DNA of 64,000 nucleotides from Acinetobacter seifertii (GTDB lineage: Bacteria > Pseudomonadota > Gammaproteobacteria > Pseudomonadales > Moraxellaceae): NCBI RefSeq assembly GCF_000368065.1, contig NZ_KB851200.1, forward strand, positions 186,001-250,000, written 5' to 3'. Under the pieces are notes generated by a model. That model was given only the letters and a program-made list of their open reading frames with translations, did no database searches and was not told where the DNA came from. This document shows, one piece after another, positions 1 through 9,029 of this stretch. The translations under genes were made by a program, and so were the position numbers. The number at the start of each line of letters is the position of its first letter. Positions within the stretch are counted from its first letter, which is position 1.

Positions 1-506
1 GGATTACGTAATACATAAGCGATACGACCACTAAAGTCGCCTGCAATACCAGTCAAAGCTTGATAAATAGCATCACTAACCATATGTCCAGCTTGGCGGA
101 TGCGCGAAGCAGGTACATTTAACAACTCATTTAGAAGATATTGCTGTTTTTGCACATCATAAAGTTGGTAATGGACTTCAAACCCATCAGCTGTTTGCTT
201 AATTTGCCCTGTAACAACGTATGGAATACCTGCAGCTTGCCAATCAGATGCTTGAATCTGGTTAATTGCAGCATTTGCAGGTAAGTTTTTCGATGAACTT
301 GTGAAACGTCCTGAACGGTTTAAGTCCGTTTCAACAATTGGATAAAGTCCATTGTCATTGTTAAACGGAACAATAGCGATTTTAGGCGCCTGATCAGGTG
401 CTTTTGCAATTTCTAAATGTAGTTGAGCAAATGCAGCTGTTGGTGCAAGAGGACTTAATGCTGTAAGCAGCGTTAAGGCTAAAAGGTGTTTGCGGCTCGT
501 TTTCAT
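1..506 (-). CDS. tolB: TolB, Tol-Pal periplasmic beta-propeller protein (N-terminal part; 3' end outside window)
   Basis: TolB is the periplasmic partner of Pal and TolA in the Tol-Pal envelope system. The reverse strand reads from an ATG at 504-506 into a signal peptide (about residues 1-28, ending A-F-A-Q) followed by the TolB N-terminal domain, with the IAIVPF strand, a DLNRSGRF segment and the YVVTGQI strand that are typical of the family. The frame is open to base 1, so 168 residues are visible and the beta-propeller lies outside. It sits 90 bp after tolA on the same strand, the usual order. Identification is by sequence and context; only the truncation by the window edge limits it. Confidence 0.96.
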   Translation of the reverse strand, partial: MKTSRKHLLALTLLTALSPLAPTAAFAQLHLEIAKAPDQAPKIAIVPFNNDNGLYPIVETDLNRSGRFTSSSKNLPANAAINQIQASDWQAAGIPYVVTGQIKQTADGFEVHYQLYDVQKQQYLLNELLNVPASRIRQAGHMVSDAIYQALTGIAGDFSGRIAYVLRN

Positions 507-596
507 AGGTTTAAAGTCATTGAAGGCATTTTTGTGACTGTGGATTTTGTAACATAGTTACATGCCTTAAACTATTTAAAGCATGTAACAAGATAC

Positions 597-2063
597 TTAT
601 TTTGCAGTAAATGTTGAACTGAATGATCTTGCTTCGCGTCGAGCATCAGGATCAGATGGCATAGGATACGGCGCAGCAGAACGAATCGCTGCTTCAACAC
701 TAGCTTTAACATCTGGGTTGCTAGAGCTAACAATAACTGATAATACAGCTCCACTATCACTTAACGTTACACGCGCAGTAGCTTTTTGACCTGATGTTCC
801 TGCTGGAATATCCCAAGCATTTCTAATTTTCTGCTCAAAATCACGCTTCGCTGAAGATGCAATTTTTTTGGCTTCACCCTTTTTCTGAGCGGCTTCTTCC
901 TGTGCTTTTTTAGCAGATGCAGCTTTTGCTTCGGCCTCAGCTTCAGCTTTACGTCTTGCATCTTCAGCCGCTTTTTGCTGTTTCGCTTTTGCATCAGCAT
1001 CAGCCTTATGCTTGGCATCCTCAGCCGCTTTCTGCTTTTGAGCCTTTGCATCGGCTTCAGCTTTACGCTTGGCATCTTCGGCAGCTTTTTGGTGTTTAGC
1101 TTTTGCGTCAGCATCAGCTTTACGCTTGGCATCCTCAGCCGCTTTTTGCTTTTGAGCTTTTGCATCGGCTTCAGCTTTACGCTTGGCATCTTCAGCTGCT
1201 TTTTGGTGTTTAGCTTTTGCATCCGCCTCAGCTTTACGCTTAGCATCCTCAGCCGCTTTCTGCTTTTGGGCTTTTGCATCGGCTTCAGCTTTACGCTTGG
1301 CATCCTCAGCTACTTTCTGCTGTTTAACTTTCGCCTCTTCAGCCGCTTTGCGTTTAGCATCTTCGGTTGCTTTACGAGCTTCATGTTTCGCTTTTGCCTC
1401 AGCTTCAGCTTTACGTTTTGCTTCTTGCTGTGCCTGAAGTTTTGCATTTTCTGCTTCACGTTTCAGTTTTGCCTCGGCCTCAGCCTTTCGTTTAGCTGCT
1501 TCTTCAGCTTTGCGAGCCTCACTTTGTTCATGTTTGGTTTTTGCCTCAGCTTCAGCTTTACGCTTTTGTTCGGCTTCAACTTTTGCAGCTTTGGCCTCAG
1601 CTTGACGCTTAGCTTCAGCTTGCTGCTTTTGAGCTTCCTCTAAACGTTGTTGTTCCGCAGCTTGCTTCGCTTTAGCAGCTTCTTCGGCTTTACGTTTTTC
1701 CTCAGCTAATTTTGCTTGCTGTGCCTGCTCAGCTTTTTGCTTTTGGGCAACAAGATGTTGTGCTGTGGGCGGAGGAGGAGGTGATGGTACTGCTGGAAGA
1801 TTTTGAGGAAGATTTTCATCCACAATTGGGCTTAGAACTTCTTCTGCCTGATTTTCTGCTGTAGTTTGTTGCTCAACTTCTTTCGCTAAAGGCGGTGGTA
1901 AATCTTCTGGCTTAACTAAAATAGTAGTTAGCTTTTTGGGCTGTTCAGGTGGTTTACTCAAGCCTAAAAAAAGCAAGCCGACAATAGCAATTGCATGAAC
2001 TCCAAGTGTGAAGCCCAATGCAATCGCATTCTGTTTAAAAGGAGGCTTTTGATTTTTGTTCAT
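597..2063 (-). CDS. tolA: TolA, inner-membrane spanning protein of the Tol-Pal system
   Basis: TolA links TolQ-TolR in the inner membrane to TolB/Pal at the outer membrane and uses proton-motive force in envelope constriction. The 488-residue protein has one N-terminal transmembrane helix (about 13-35), a Pro-rich stretch (about 52-100), a very long Ala/Lys/Glu helical domain II (about 105-400) and a C-terminal globular domain (about 405-488). Domain II contains seven near-identical 19-residue units (residues 239-371). The gene follows tolR by 3 bp. At 488 residues it is longer than the roughly 420 of E. coli TolA, and the repeat block can account for that. Frames +1 and antisense through the repeats give long shadow ORFs. 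Confidence 0.97.
   Translation of the reverse strand: MNKNQKPPFKQNAIALGFTLGVHAIAIVGLLFLGLSKPPEQPKKLTTILVKPEDLPPPLAKEVEQQTTAENQAEEVLSPIVDENLPQNLPAVPSPPPPPTAQHLVAQKQKAEQAQQAKLAEEKRKAEEAAKAKQAAEQQRLEEAQKQQAEAKRQAEAKAAKVEAEQKRKAEAEAKTKHEQSEARKAEEAAKRKAEAEAKLKREAENAKLQAQQEAKRKAEAEAKAKHEARKATEDAKRKAAEEAKVKQQKVAEDAKRKAEADAKAQKQKAAEDAKRKAEADAKAKHQKAAEDAKRKAEADAKAQKQKAAEDAKRKADADAKAKHQKAAEDAKRKAEADAKAQKQKAAEDAKHKADADAKAKQQKAAEDARRKAEAEAEAKAASAKKAQEEAAQKKGEAKKIASSAKRDFEQKIRNAWDIPAGTSGQKATARVTLSDSGAVLSVIVSSSNPDVKASVEAAIRSAAPYPMPSDPDARREARSFSSTFTAK
951..1349 (-). repeat. Seven tandem 57-bp repeats inside tolA
   Basis: Residues 239-371 of TolA are seven consecutive 19-residue units of the form KAEADAKAQKQKAAEDAKR. 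Units alternate between an AQKQ and an AKHQ centre, so there is a higher-order 114-bp dimer. The unit count fits exactly (7 x 57 = 399 bp). The near identity at the DNA level makes this array prone to slippage or recombination, so copy number may vary between strains. Confidence 0.9.
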
Positions 2064-2066
2064 AGC

Positions 2067-2519
2067 TTATTTTAAAGGCTCTGTCAGAAGGCCAACTTGA
2101 GTTAAACCTGCTTCTTGTAAACTTGCCATCAATGATACGACCTCGCCGTAAGGGCGTGACTTATCACCATTCACTAAAACCGTAAGCTGTTTGTTTTCCT
2201 GCTCAGCTTGCTTTTGCGCTTCACTTAATACAGATTCGAGCTTTTCACGAGAAAGTGGCTCGTTATCTTTATAGTCTTCGTATTGAAGATAAATATTGCC
2301 ATCTTTACCAATCGTTACCATGGCTGGCATATCTTTGGATTCAATTGGACGATTATTTGCCTGAGGTAAGTCGACTTTAATACCGCTAGTAATCATGGGA
2401 GCAGTCACCATGAAAATAACTAAGAGTACGAGCATTACATCGATATAGGGTACGACGTTCATGTCACTTTTTAATGGTTTTTTTATGCGCTCAAAGCGCC
2501 CTGAACGTTGAATAGCCAT
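2067..2519 (-). CDS. tolR: TolR, ExbD/TolR-family proton-channel protein
   Basis: TolR is the ExbD-like subunit that, with TolQ, turns proton flow into movement of TolA. The 150-residue protein has a short cytoplasmic N-terminus, one transmembrane helix (about 25-43) carrying the conserved membrane aspartate (D27 in the PYIDVML motif) and a periplasmic domain ending in VGLLTEP. Length and motif match the family. Its start overlaps the tolQ stop by one base (2519), indicating translational coupling. Confidence 0.97.
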   Translation of the reverse strand: MAIQRSGRFERIKKPLKSDMNVVPYIDVMLVLLVIFMVTAPMITSGIKVDLPQANNRPIESKDMPAMVTIGKDGNIYLQYEDYKDNEPLSREKLESVLSEAQKQAEQENKQLTVLVNGDKSRPYGEVVSLMASLQEAGLTQVGLLTEPLK

Positions 2520-3217
2520 TATGCATCTTCCTGTGATGAACCCACAGATTGACGTTGCAATAATGCAATCATTTCTTCGGCAAATAATGCGCGGTCAGAG
2601 TAGACGCTTTCACCTTTAGCCGTAAAGTGGTTAAAAGCGAGTACTGCGGGAATGGCAGCAAATAAGCCAATTGCAGTTGCAATAAGTGCTTCGGCAATAC
2701 CCGGTGCAACCGTTGCTAAAGTCACTTGGTCAACGGCAGCTAAACCAATAAAAGCATTCATGATTCCCCACACTGTACCGAATAAGCCGATATATGGGGC
2801 AACAGAACCGATACTTGCCAAAGTGCCAAGGCCATATTCAAGAGTACTTTGATCACGACTTAAACCAACACGTAAAATACGTTCGGTACCTTCGATCGTT
2901 TGGGAAGTAGAAGCGTGGCGCTTTTTAAGTTTGAAAAATTCACTCAGCCCTTGATAAAAAATATCCTCAAGACCTGAACGTTTTGAGTTGAGTTGTGCGT
3001 TGTTATAGAGCGTATTGAGTTCAGCACCAGACCAGAACATTTTTTGAAAATGTTCATCACCTTGACGTGCCTTTTTATAACCCATATGTAACTTGGCAAT
3101 CAAATACCAACTAAAGATTGATGCTAACAATAAAATTAGCATGACCAATTGGACGACTGGACTTGCTTGTAAGATAAGGTCAGAAATATGCAGGGTTGAT
3201 TCAATGTTTGTTGCCAT
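2519..3217 (-). CDS. tolQ: TolQ, MotA/TolQ/ExbB-family proton-channel protein
   Basis: TolQ forms the inner-membrane pentamer surrounding TolR. The 232-residue protein shows an N-terminal membrane helix (about 17-40), a cytoplasmic loop, and two C-terminal helices around the GLFGTVWGIM motif and the AIGLFAAIPAV stretch, all characteristic of the family. It lies 23 bp downstream of ybgC and overlaps tolR by one base. Gene order and motifs leave little doubt. Confidence 0.97.
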   Translation of the reverse strand: MATNIESTLHISDLILQASPVVQLVMLILLLASIFSWYLIAKLHMGYKKARQGDEHFQKMFWSGAELNTLYNNAQLNSKRSGLEDIFYQGLSEFFKLKKRHASTSQTIEGTERILRVGLSRDQSTLEYGLGTLASIGSVAPYIGLFGTVWGIMNAFIGLAAVDQVTLATVAPGIAEALIATAIGLFAAIPAVLAFNHFTAKGESVYSDRALFAEEMIALLQRQSVGSSQEDA

Positions 3218-3240
3218 AGTTACATATGCCGGTTGCTTTT

Positions 3241-3648
3241 TTAGTCTTGTTCCAATTCTTTACGAATAAGATCACGTATTTCTTCTGGAAGACGACGAGC
3301 TACAAGTTCTTTACTTAAACATGCCAATTCAACCTCGCCAGAAGCAAGCAAGATTTCACCACGATAAATATTTTGTTGCAACACAAATGACGCAGCTTTA
3401 CATGAAACTACACGTGCTGTAACAGTAATTAGGTCATCCATTAGGATAGGACGCATGTATTTTACGTCAATTTTGTGAACAACAAAGTTGTAGTCTTTTT
3501 GATGCCAGTAATGATCAACACCAGAAGCACGAAGCCATTCTGTACGGGTACGTTCCATGTAGCGAATGTGGTTGGCATGGTAAACGATACCGCCTGCGTC
3601 CGTATCTTCGATATAAACACGAATATTGAATTCAAAATGATTCGCCAT
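3241..3648 (-). CDS. ybgC: YbgC, tol-pal-associated acyl-CoA thioesterase
   Basis: Hotdog-fold acyl-CoA thioesterase of the 4-hydroxybenzoyl-CoA thioesterase family, encoded first in Tol-Pal operons. The 135-residue protein has the YIEDTDAGGIVYHANH segment with the catalytic aspartate, and the RYMERTRTEWLR helix typical of YbgC. It begins the five-gene minus-strand cluster that continues into tolQ. The physiological substrate is not settled in the family; a phospholipid-related role is usually suggested. Confidence 0.95.
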   Translation of the reverse strand: MANHFEFNIRVYIEDTDAGGIVYHANHIRYMERTRTEWLRASGVDHYWHQKDYNFVVHKIDVKYMRPILMDDLITVTARVVSCKAASFVLQQNIYRGEILLASGEVELACLSKELVARRLPEEIRDLIRKELEQD

Positions 3649-3698
3649 GAGAGTATTCCGTTTTAGTTCACTATAGAGCTTTATATTTAAAATATGAC

Positions 3699-3726
3699 TT
3701 TGAATAAAACATTCGTTCTATTCAAA
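3699..3726. promoter_or_regulatory. Inverted repeat upstream of the ybgC-tol operon
   Basis: An 8-bp perfect inverted repeat (TTTGAATA / TATTCAAA) separated by 12 bases lies about 50 bp upstream of the ybgC start, within the 212-bp gap that should hold the operon promoter. It has no T-tract, so an operator is more likely than a terminator. No known factor is assigned. Confidence 0.35.
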
Positions 3727-3860
3727 AGCCATACATCTGCTTTTAAATACGGGGCAGTTTAGCAGATTGCATACTAAGTCCTATGGCACAACCTTTCAAT
3801 TGCGATTGCTGTATTTCTAATCTAAAAGCGCTACATCTTATAGCTGGCAAGCTTTTTAAG

Positions 3861-5195
3861 TTAAGAGGGCTTCCATGAAGTTTGAACTTGTTTTGATATA
3901 TTCGGATAATCTAATACGAATCTGACGTGTAGCTCTGTTCCAGTTTTTAAGGCTTTATTATCTACAATAAAATAGGGGCTATGATTTGGTGCAGCTTGAG
4001 TTAAGTCCTGATTTTCTGGTGTTGCACCTAAGAAAACAAAGAATGACGGCATTAATTTGCCATAATAGGCAAAATCTTCACTTGCGCTTGCATTATGATC
4101 CAAAACATGAAGTTTTGAGTCTCCAACAACCTTGACTAAAGTTGGCTGAATAAACTGAGTCAGTGTTTTGTCATTCATGGTCACTGGCGCATAAGGCGCA
4201 ATTTCAACTTTGGCAGTCACATCATTGGCTTGAGCATTATGCTCTATCATGACTGGTAAACTTTTTAAGATATTTGCTCGTATTTGTTCGTTATTAGAGC
4301 GGATAGTCCCGACCATATTGACCTGTTCGGGAATTACATTTCCTGCTGTACCACCTTGAATATTCCCAATACTCACTACACCCATACCTTGAGTGAGGTC
4401 AGTCCTTCGACTAATAAGGCTTTGTAAATTATTAATCATTTGAGCCGATGCATAAATTGGATCTCTACCTAACCAAGGGGTAGAGCCATGAACCTGCTTG
4501 CCGTTGACCTGAATACGTAAGTGATCTGCACTATTTAAAATGGCACCATCTTTATAATAAAGATGACCACTTTGCATACCGGATATGACATGTATGCCAA
4601 AAATGGCTTCAGGTTTATAGTCTTTAAATGCCCCATCTGCGATCATTTTTCTGGAGCCGATTTGATCACCTTGTGTGAAATTATCTATATCTGCTCCACC
4701 TTCTTCAGCCGGTTGAAAAACAAAGACAACCGTACCAGATATTTTATCTTTATTGGCAGCTAGAATTTTTGCTGCACCTAATAGCATTGCGGTATGTGCA
4801 TCATGTCCACAAGCATGCATCACATAAGTTTCTTTACCTTGATAAATTGCTTTTTGTTTACTCGCAAATGGAACACCACTTTTTTCTTCCATAGGTAGAG
4901 CATCCATGTCGGCTCTAAGCGCAATAACAGGGCCGGGTTTATTACCTTTTAAAATACCTACAACACCTGTTTTTGCATAACCTGTTTTGACTTGGATGCC
5001 ATAAGACTTTAATTCTTTTTGAACAAGTGCAGATGTTTTAAATTCCATATTGCCAAGTTCAGGATTTTGATGAATATGTTGTCTTAACTGAATGACCTGA
5101 TTCTCATTTTGTTGTGCGGCATCTTTGACCCAATCTGCTAGGCTCAGTTGACTCATGAGGGCAAGTGGAAAAATTAAAGCGGCTTTTTTGTACAT
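3861..5195 (-). CDS. Secreted M20-family amidohydrolase/peptidase
   Basis: A 444-residue metallo-amidohydrolase of the M20 (HipO/AmhX/IAA-amino-acid hydrolase-like) family. It starts with a signal peptide (about 1-20, ending L-S-L-A), so it should act in the periplasm. Metal-binding signatures are visible: the RADMDALP motif (about 95), HACGHDAHTAML (about 128-139), the FQPAEEGG motif (about 160-167) and an NHSP near the C-terminus. The substrate is unknown; members cleave N-acyl amino acids or aminobenzoyl-glutamate. It is a single transcription unit flanked by gaps of about 200 bp, with no pathway partner nearby. Confidence 0.85.
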   Translation of the reverse strand: MYKKAALIFPLALMSQLSLADWVKDAAQQNENQVIQLRQHIHQNPELGNMEFKTSALVQKELKSYGIQVKTGYAKTGVVGILKGNKPGPVIALRADMDALPMEEKSGVPFASKQKAIYQGKETYVMHACGHDAHTAMLLGAAKILAANKDKISGTVVFVFQPAEEGGADIDNFTQGDQIGSRKMIADGAFKDYKPEAIFGIHVISGMQSGHLYYKDGAILNSADHLRIQVNGKQVHGSTPWLGRDPIYASAQMINNLQSLISRRTDLTQGMGVVSIGNIQGGTAGNVIPEQVNMVGTIRSNNEQIRANILKSLPVMIEHNAQANDVTAKVEIAPYAPVTMNDKTLTQFIQPTLVKVVGDSKLHVLDHNASASEDFAYYGKLMPSFFVFLGATPENQDLTQAAPNHSPYFIVDNKALKTGTELHVRFVLDYPNISKQVQTSWKPS

Positions 5196-5371
5196 GTCCT
5201 TATCCTAAAAATATTATTTTCCATAAGATTTTATATCTAGATTTCTTATAATTCAGTTTTTAAGAATATTAAAAAATCAATAAGGTATAAATATAGACTT
5301 AAAAGGTATAGAGTAGCTAATGTATTGATAAGACAATTATTATTTGAATTGAAAAAAATACTTAAATTAAA

Positions 5372-5397
5372 AAAGGAAGAGAAAACTCTCTTCCTTT
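5372..5397 (-). terminator. Rho-independent terminator after ruvB
   Basis: Ten-bp stem (AAAGGAAGAG / CTCTTCCTTT) with a 6-base loop, immediately beyond the ruvB stop. Read on the minus strand it is followed by a T-rich run. Confidence 0.85.
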
Positions 5398-5399
5398 GC

Positions 5400-6404
5400 T
5401 TAGTTTTTAGGCTCAGGTGGTGTCATGCCAAACTGTAAATAAGACTGATTGGTTGCAATACGGCCTCGCGCAGTACGCATGACATAACCTTGTTGAATTA
5501 AATAAGGCTCAATCACATCTTCAAGTGTACCGCTGTCTTCAGCCATAGCTGCTGCAAGTGCTTCGACTCCAGCAGGGCCGCCATCAAAACGCTCGAGTAA
5601 CATGCTCAAATAACGGCGGTCTAGGGTGTCTAAGCCAGCTTTATCAACATTGAGCATATCAAGCGCACGCTGTGCCATTTCATGGGTTACTTCACCTGTA
5701 CCTTTCACTTGAGCATAGTCACGAACTCGACGTAATAATCGATTGGCAATACGTGGTGTTCCACGGGCACGGCGTGCAACTTCTTCTGCACCCTCAACAG
5801 TAATGGGTACATTCATCAAGTTTGCAGAGCGTGACACAATGTGAGTTAAGTCTTCTACAGAGTAGAACTCAAGACGCTGCACAATACCAAAACGGTCACG
5901 TAGAGGAGAGGTGAGCAAACCTGCACGCGTTGTAGCCGCGACAAGTGTAAACGGGGGTAAATCGAGTTTAATAGAACGAGCAGCAGGGCCTTCACCAATC
6001 ATAATATCTAATTGGTAGTCTTCCATCGCTGGATAAAGAATTTCTTCAATCACTGGAGAAAGGCGGTGAATTTCATCAATAAACAAGACGTCGCCTTCTT
6101 CAAGGTTGGTGAGCATCGCTGCTAAATCACCCGCACGCTCTAAAACAGGCCCTGAAGTGGATTTGAGGTTGCCACCCATTTCACGCGCAATAATATTGGC
6201 AAGCGTGGTTTTTCCTAAGCCCGGTGGACCGAAAATCAGTGTGTGATCGAGTGCTTCACCACGACCACGAGCCGCACCGATGAAAATTTCCATTTGCTCG
6301 CGTACAACTGGCTGTCCAATATAGTCGGCAAGTGAAGTCGGTCGAATAGCCCGATCAAAATGATCTTCAGGTTTTTCTGTTCCACTGATTAGACGGTCTT
6401 GCAT
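5400..6404 (-). CDS. ruvB: RuvB, Holliday-junction branch-migration ATPase
   Basis: RuvB is the hexameric AAA+ motor that, with RuvA, drives branch migration in recombination and repair. The 334-residue protein has Walker A (GPPGLGKT, about 59-66), Walker B with DEIHRL (about 110), the sensor TRAG motif and a C-terminal winged-helix domain (about 260-330, with the conserved GRIATNQSY segment). It is 8 bp downstream of ruvA. A terminator follows directly. Confidence 0.98.
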   Translation of the reverse strand: MQDRLISGTEKPEDHFDRAIRPTSLADYIGQPVVREQMEIFIGAARGRGEALDHTLIFGPPGLGKTTLANIIAREMGGNLKSTSGPVLERAGDLAAMLTNLEEGDVLFIDEIHRLSPVIEEILYPAMEDYQLDIMIGEGPAARSIKLDLPPFTLVAATTRAGLLTSPLRDRFGIVQRLEFYSVEDLTHIVSRSANLMNVPITVEGAEEVARRARGTPRIANRLLRRVRDYAQVKGTGEVTHEMAQRALDMLNVDKAGLDTLDRRYLSMLLERFDGGPAGVEALAAAMAEDSGTLEDVIEPYLIQQGYVMRTARGRIATNQSYLQFGMTPPEPKN

Positions 6405-6412
6405 AAGTGTGT

Positions 6413-7012
6413 TTACTTCATCATTGATTTAAGAGCAGCACGAATAATATCGGCTGATTCAGTGTAATCGGCTTTAACCGCAGCTACAGCTTTTTGTGCT
6501 TCAAGTGGCTTATAACCTAAAGATTGCAGCGCAGCTTCTGCTTCTGCAACAGGAGAGTTTGCAGCAAATTGAATTTGAGGCATAGTTGCTGCAGTTGAAG
6601 TGCCTTGAACCAAGGTTTTAAAACGGTCACGTAGTTCAATCATTAAGCGCTCAGCTGTTTTTTTACCAACGCCCGGAACTTTGACCAATGTGTTGATATC
6701 ATCATGTTCAATGGTATGAACCAATAACTCAACGCTTAACGTCGATAAAATACCTAATGCCATTTTCGGACCAACACCATTTACTTTTAATAAAGTGCGG
6801 AAAATTGTTTTCTCTTGAACATCACTAAAACCATAAAGCTGCTGGGCATCTTCACGGACGACCAAATGCGTCCATACCGTAACTTTCTGGCCTTTTTGTA
6901 ATTGGCAAAATGTTGAAAGTGGCGTATCAATTTCATAGCCCACACCATTTACATTCAGTAAGACAGTAGGGGCTTCTAAGGCAAACACTTCGCCAATTAA
7001 ACATCCGATCAT
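6413..7012 (-). CDS. ruvA: RuvA, Holliday-junction DNA-binding protein
   Basis: RuvA binds four-way junctions and loads RuvB. The ATG at 7012 gives 199 residues beginning MIGCLIGEV, the family's usual N-terminus; an in-frame GTG at 7024 would add four residues and is less likely. Domain I OB-fold (1-64), two helix-hairpin-helix motifs ([10 protein letters not shown], about 72; [12 protein letters not shown], about 107) and domain III (about 150-199, binds RuvB) are visible. ruvC is not adjacent, unlike in many gammaproteobacteria. The start lies 8 bp past the stop of the zinc-ribbon gene, so the two are probably co-transcribed. Confidence 0.97.
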   Translation of the reverse strand: MIGCLIGEVFALEAPTVLLNVNGVGYEIDTPLSTFCQLQKGQKVTVWTHLVVREDAQQLYGFSDVQEKTIFRTLLKVNGVGPKMALGILSTLSVELLVHTIEHDDINTLVKVPGVGKKTAERLMIELRDRFKTLVQGTSTAATMPQIQFAANSPVAEAEAALQSLGYKPLEAQKAVAAVKADYTESADIIRAALKSMMK

Positions 7013-7020
7013 TGTATCTT

Positions 7021-7689
7021 TCACTTATTTGTTAATGGTTGAATAGTAGATGCCATTTGTTCTAAACGCAAAATGGCTTTTAAAATTTCTTTTCGATTTC
7101 GTGTGGATTTTATCCATGCAGGTAGACGTGAAAAATAACTGTTATTACCAGTCTGTTTAGTTCTTTCTCTTAAATTAGCCTCAATGAATATTTTTAATTC
7201 TTTTAAATGTTCAGGGCTATAAACGTATATGTCTCCATGCCTACTTGAAGTTTTTAGATAAAGTTCAAGACCATAGTTTGTAAAACCAAATTTTTGGTCT
7301 AAAACAAAAGCTACATTATATTTTTCAAATTTTGAAATTTTTTGGCATAGATGACATTTAGCTTGAATATATGGAGGATAAGCTCCTGAATTATTCAGCT
7401 TTTGATTTGCCTTGATCCATGACCCACCACAACTTTGGCAACGCTGGTAAGCTGTGGCGTAAAAATGACCATTGTGACGACTCGATATTGAACTCTCTTC
7501 AGCTTTAATTTGATAACAACAATTTAAACAACTAAAAGAAAAAGTTCCTTGATAAGGCGCATTTACTGGTGATAAAGGACTGTCATATTTCAGGATACTC
7601 AGATGAGAACATTTAGGACATTTTACCCACTGATCTGAATACATAAAAGATGATGGATAAAGCCCTCTATCAACATGTCTACTTATCAT
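7021..7689 (-). CDS. Unrecognised zinc-ribbon protein between dgt and ruvA
   Basis: A 222-residue protein of no family I can name. It contains four CxxC pairs (C24/C27, C54/C57, C84/C87, C112/C115), enough for two zinc ribbons each built from two pairs; the second is followed by GGSW. The C-terminal 90 residues are charged and helical with no cysteines. Its start overlaps the dgt stop by one base and its stop precedes the ruvA ATG by 8 bp, so it is embedded in a dgt-ruvA-ruvB unit. Codon use and AT content look like the neighbours. A nucleic-acid-binding role is plausible from the ribbons and context but is inference. Confidence 0.7.
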   Translation of the reverse strand: MISRHVDRGLYPSSFMYSDQWVKCPKCSHLSILKYDSPLSPVNAPYQGTFSFSCLNCCYQIKAEESSISSRHNGHFYATAYQRCQSCGGSWIKANQKLNNSGAYPPYIQAKCHLCQKISKFEKYNVAFVLDQKFGFTNYGLELYLKTSSRHGDIYVYSPEHLKELKIFIEANLRERTKQTGNNSYFSRLPAWIKSTRNRKEILKAILRLEQMASTIQPLTNK

Positions 7690-9029
7690 TAAAACAGACC
7701 TATTTTATTACCTTGTAGCTCTTGCGCCAAGCTATAAGCCTGATGATCTGAAAACTTACTAATAATATCGAGTACCTGCATGATATTACTGTAGTGGTTA
7801 TTGCTAAAGCGGGCACCGTACAAATGAAGGATCGACATTAAACGTTGTTCTTTAAAGCTTAAAGATTTATGCGGCATGGTTAATGGTACAAATGCGTCAA
7901 GAATAGTTTGCAAACTTTGATGTGCAATAATTTCTAAACCAGACTTCTGCGGGTGTTCAAATATTTTTTCACGCGCCAGATTTTTGGCTGTTTCAATCCC
8001 TTTAGCAATATCTGGTGAGCAGTATTGTAGAAGGCTACCTTGCAGCTGACCTGTAATAATTTCATACTGATGTTTGGCAAAAGCGGTAGTGACTTCATCA
8101 ACTAAACGTTTCATGACACGACCACGCAATGCCGAAATTTTTTGTTGCCATGTACTACTTGGCATTGATAACTCTTCAGGTTGGCCATAATCTGCAATTA
8201 AGTTGAGGAAAATCGGTTCAACTTCTTGGTAATTCAGCATATTTAAAATAATGCCATCTTCTAAATCGATGAGGGCATAGCAAATATCGTCTGCAGCTTC
8301 TAGTAAATAGGTAAGCGGGTGGCGGCAGTAATGGTATTCACCTAATTGAATGAGACCAAGCTGTTCAGCAATTTGCTTTAAAATTTCTTTTTCAGACTGA
8401 TAGCAACCAAATTTGGCTCGTTGGTGTGATGGACGATCACCTTGAGAAGCTATTGTTTTTGAAAGCCAAGGATATTTTAAATATGCGCCTAGGGTCGCGT
8501 AAGTTAAACGCATACCTCCATCGTCTGGATGATAGTCAATACGGGTTAAGAGGCGTAAACCTTGAGCATTACCTTCAAACTGACGGACGTCTGCTTCTTC
8601 TTCGGGCGTTAATTTTTTTAGAAAATCATTATGTGAGGCATCATCAAACCATTCACGAATTGCATATTCACCTGCGTGTCCGAAGGGTGGATTGCCAATA
8701 TCGTGAGCAAGGCAAGCTGCTTGAATGATTGCGCCAACATCGGCAGGAGATATCCAAACGGGCAATTCATCTTTTATTTTTTCGGCTGCCAGCATACCCA
8801 TGGAACGGCCAATACAGGAAACCTCAAGGGAGTGAGTTAAACGGGTATGGATCCCATCATGCTGTGCTAGAGGGTGAACTTGAGTTTTACGGTTTAACTG
8901 ACGAAAACTTTGTGAAAATATAATGCGATCATAATCTTTATGAAATGGGCTTCGAGCCAATTCTGTACTGCTTTTTTTACTACCTAAACGAACTGCAGAA
9001 AGCAGTTCCAACCAACGCATTTGTTCCAT
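7689..9029 (-). CDS. dgt: dGTP triphosphohydrolase-like HD-domain protein
   Basis: A 446-residue HD-superfamily enzyme that should hydrolyse dGTP (or other dNTPs) to the nucleoside and tripolyphosphate. Visible are the RLTHSLEVS motif (about 62-71), the HDIGNPPFGHAGE motif (about 112-124) containing the metal-binding HD pair, and the EAADDICYALIDLEDG segment (about 245-260), which together define the Dgt branch. Start is the ATG at 9029; a second ATG three codons in is equally possible. It is the first gene of the minus-strand cluster running into the zinc-ribbon protein, ruvA and ruvB. Confidence 0.9.
   Translation of the reverse strand: MEQMRWLELLSAVRLGSKKSSTELARSPFHKDYDRIIFSQSFRQLNRKTQVHPLAQHDGIHTRLTHSLEVSCIGRSMGMLAAEKIKDELPVWISPADVGAIIQAACLAHDIGNPPFGHAGEYAIREWFDDASHNDFLKKLTPEEEADVRQFEGNAQGLRLLTRIDYHPDDGGMRLTYATLGAYLKYPWLSKTIASQGDRPSHQRAKFGCYQSEKEILKQIAEQLGLIQLGEYHYCRHPLTYLLEAADDICYALIDLEDGIILNMLNYQEVEPIFLNLIADYGQPEELSMPSSTWQQKISALRGRVMKRLVDEVTTAFAKHQYEIITGQLQGSLLQYCSPDIAKGIETAKNLAREKIFEHPQKSGLEIIAHQSLQTILDAFVPLTMPHKSLSFKEQRLMSILHLYGARFSNNHYSNIMQVLDIISKFSDHQAYSLAQELQGNKIGLF

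Noticed and set aside
767..1303. 178-residue minus-strand frame inside tolA, Lys/Leu/Met-rich
   Set aside because: A +1 frame shadow through the tolA repeats, with a composition unlike real proteins.
951..1349. CRISPR-like periodic repeats
   Set aside because: The repeats are contiguous, code for TolA and have no spacers.
975..1643. 222-residue plus-strand open frame opposite tolA, highly hydrophobic
   Set aside because: It is the antisense of the Ala/Lys/Glu repeat region of tolA. The repeat alone makes long open frames; no ribosome site or homology.
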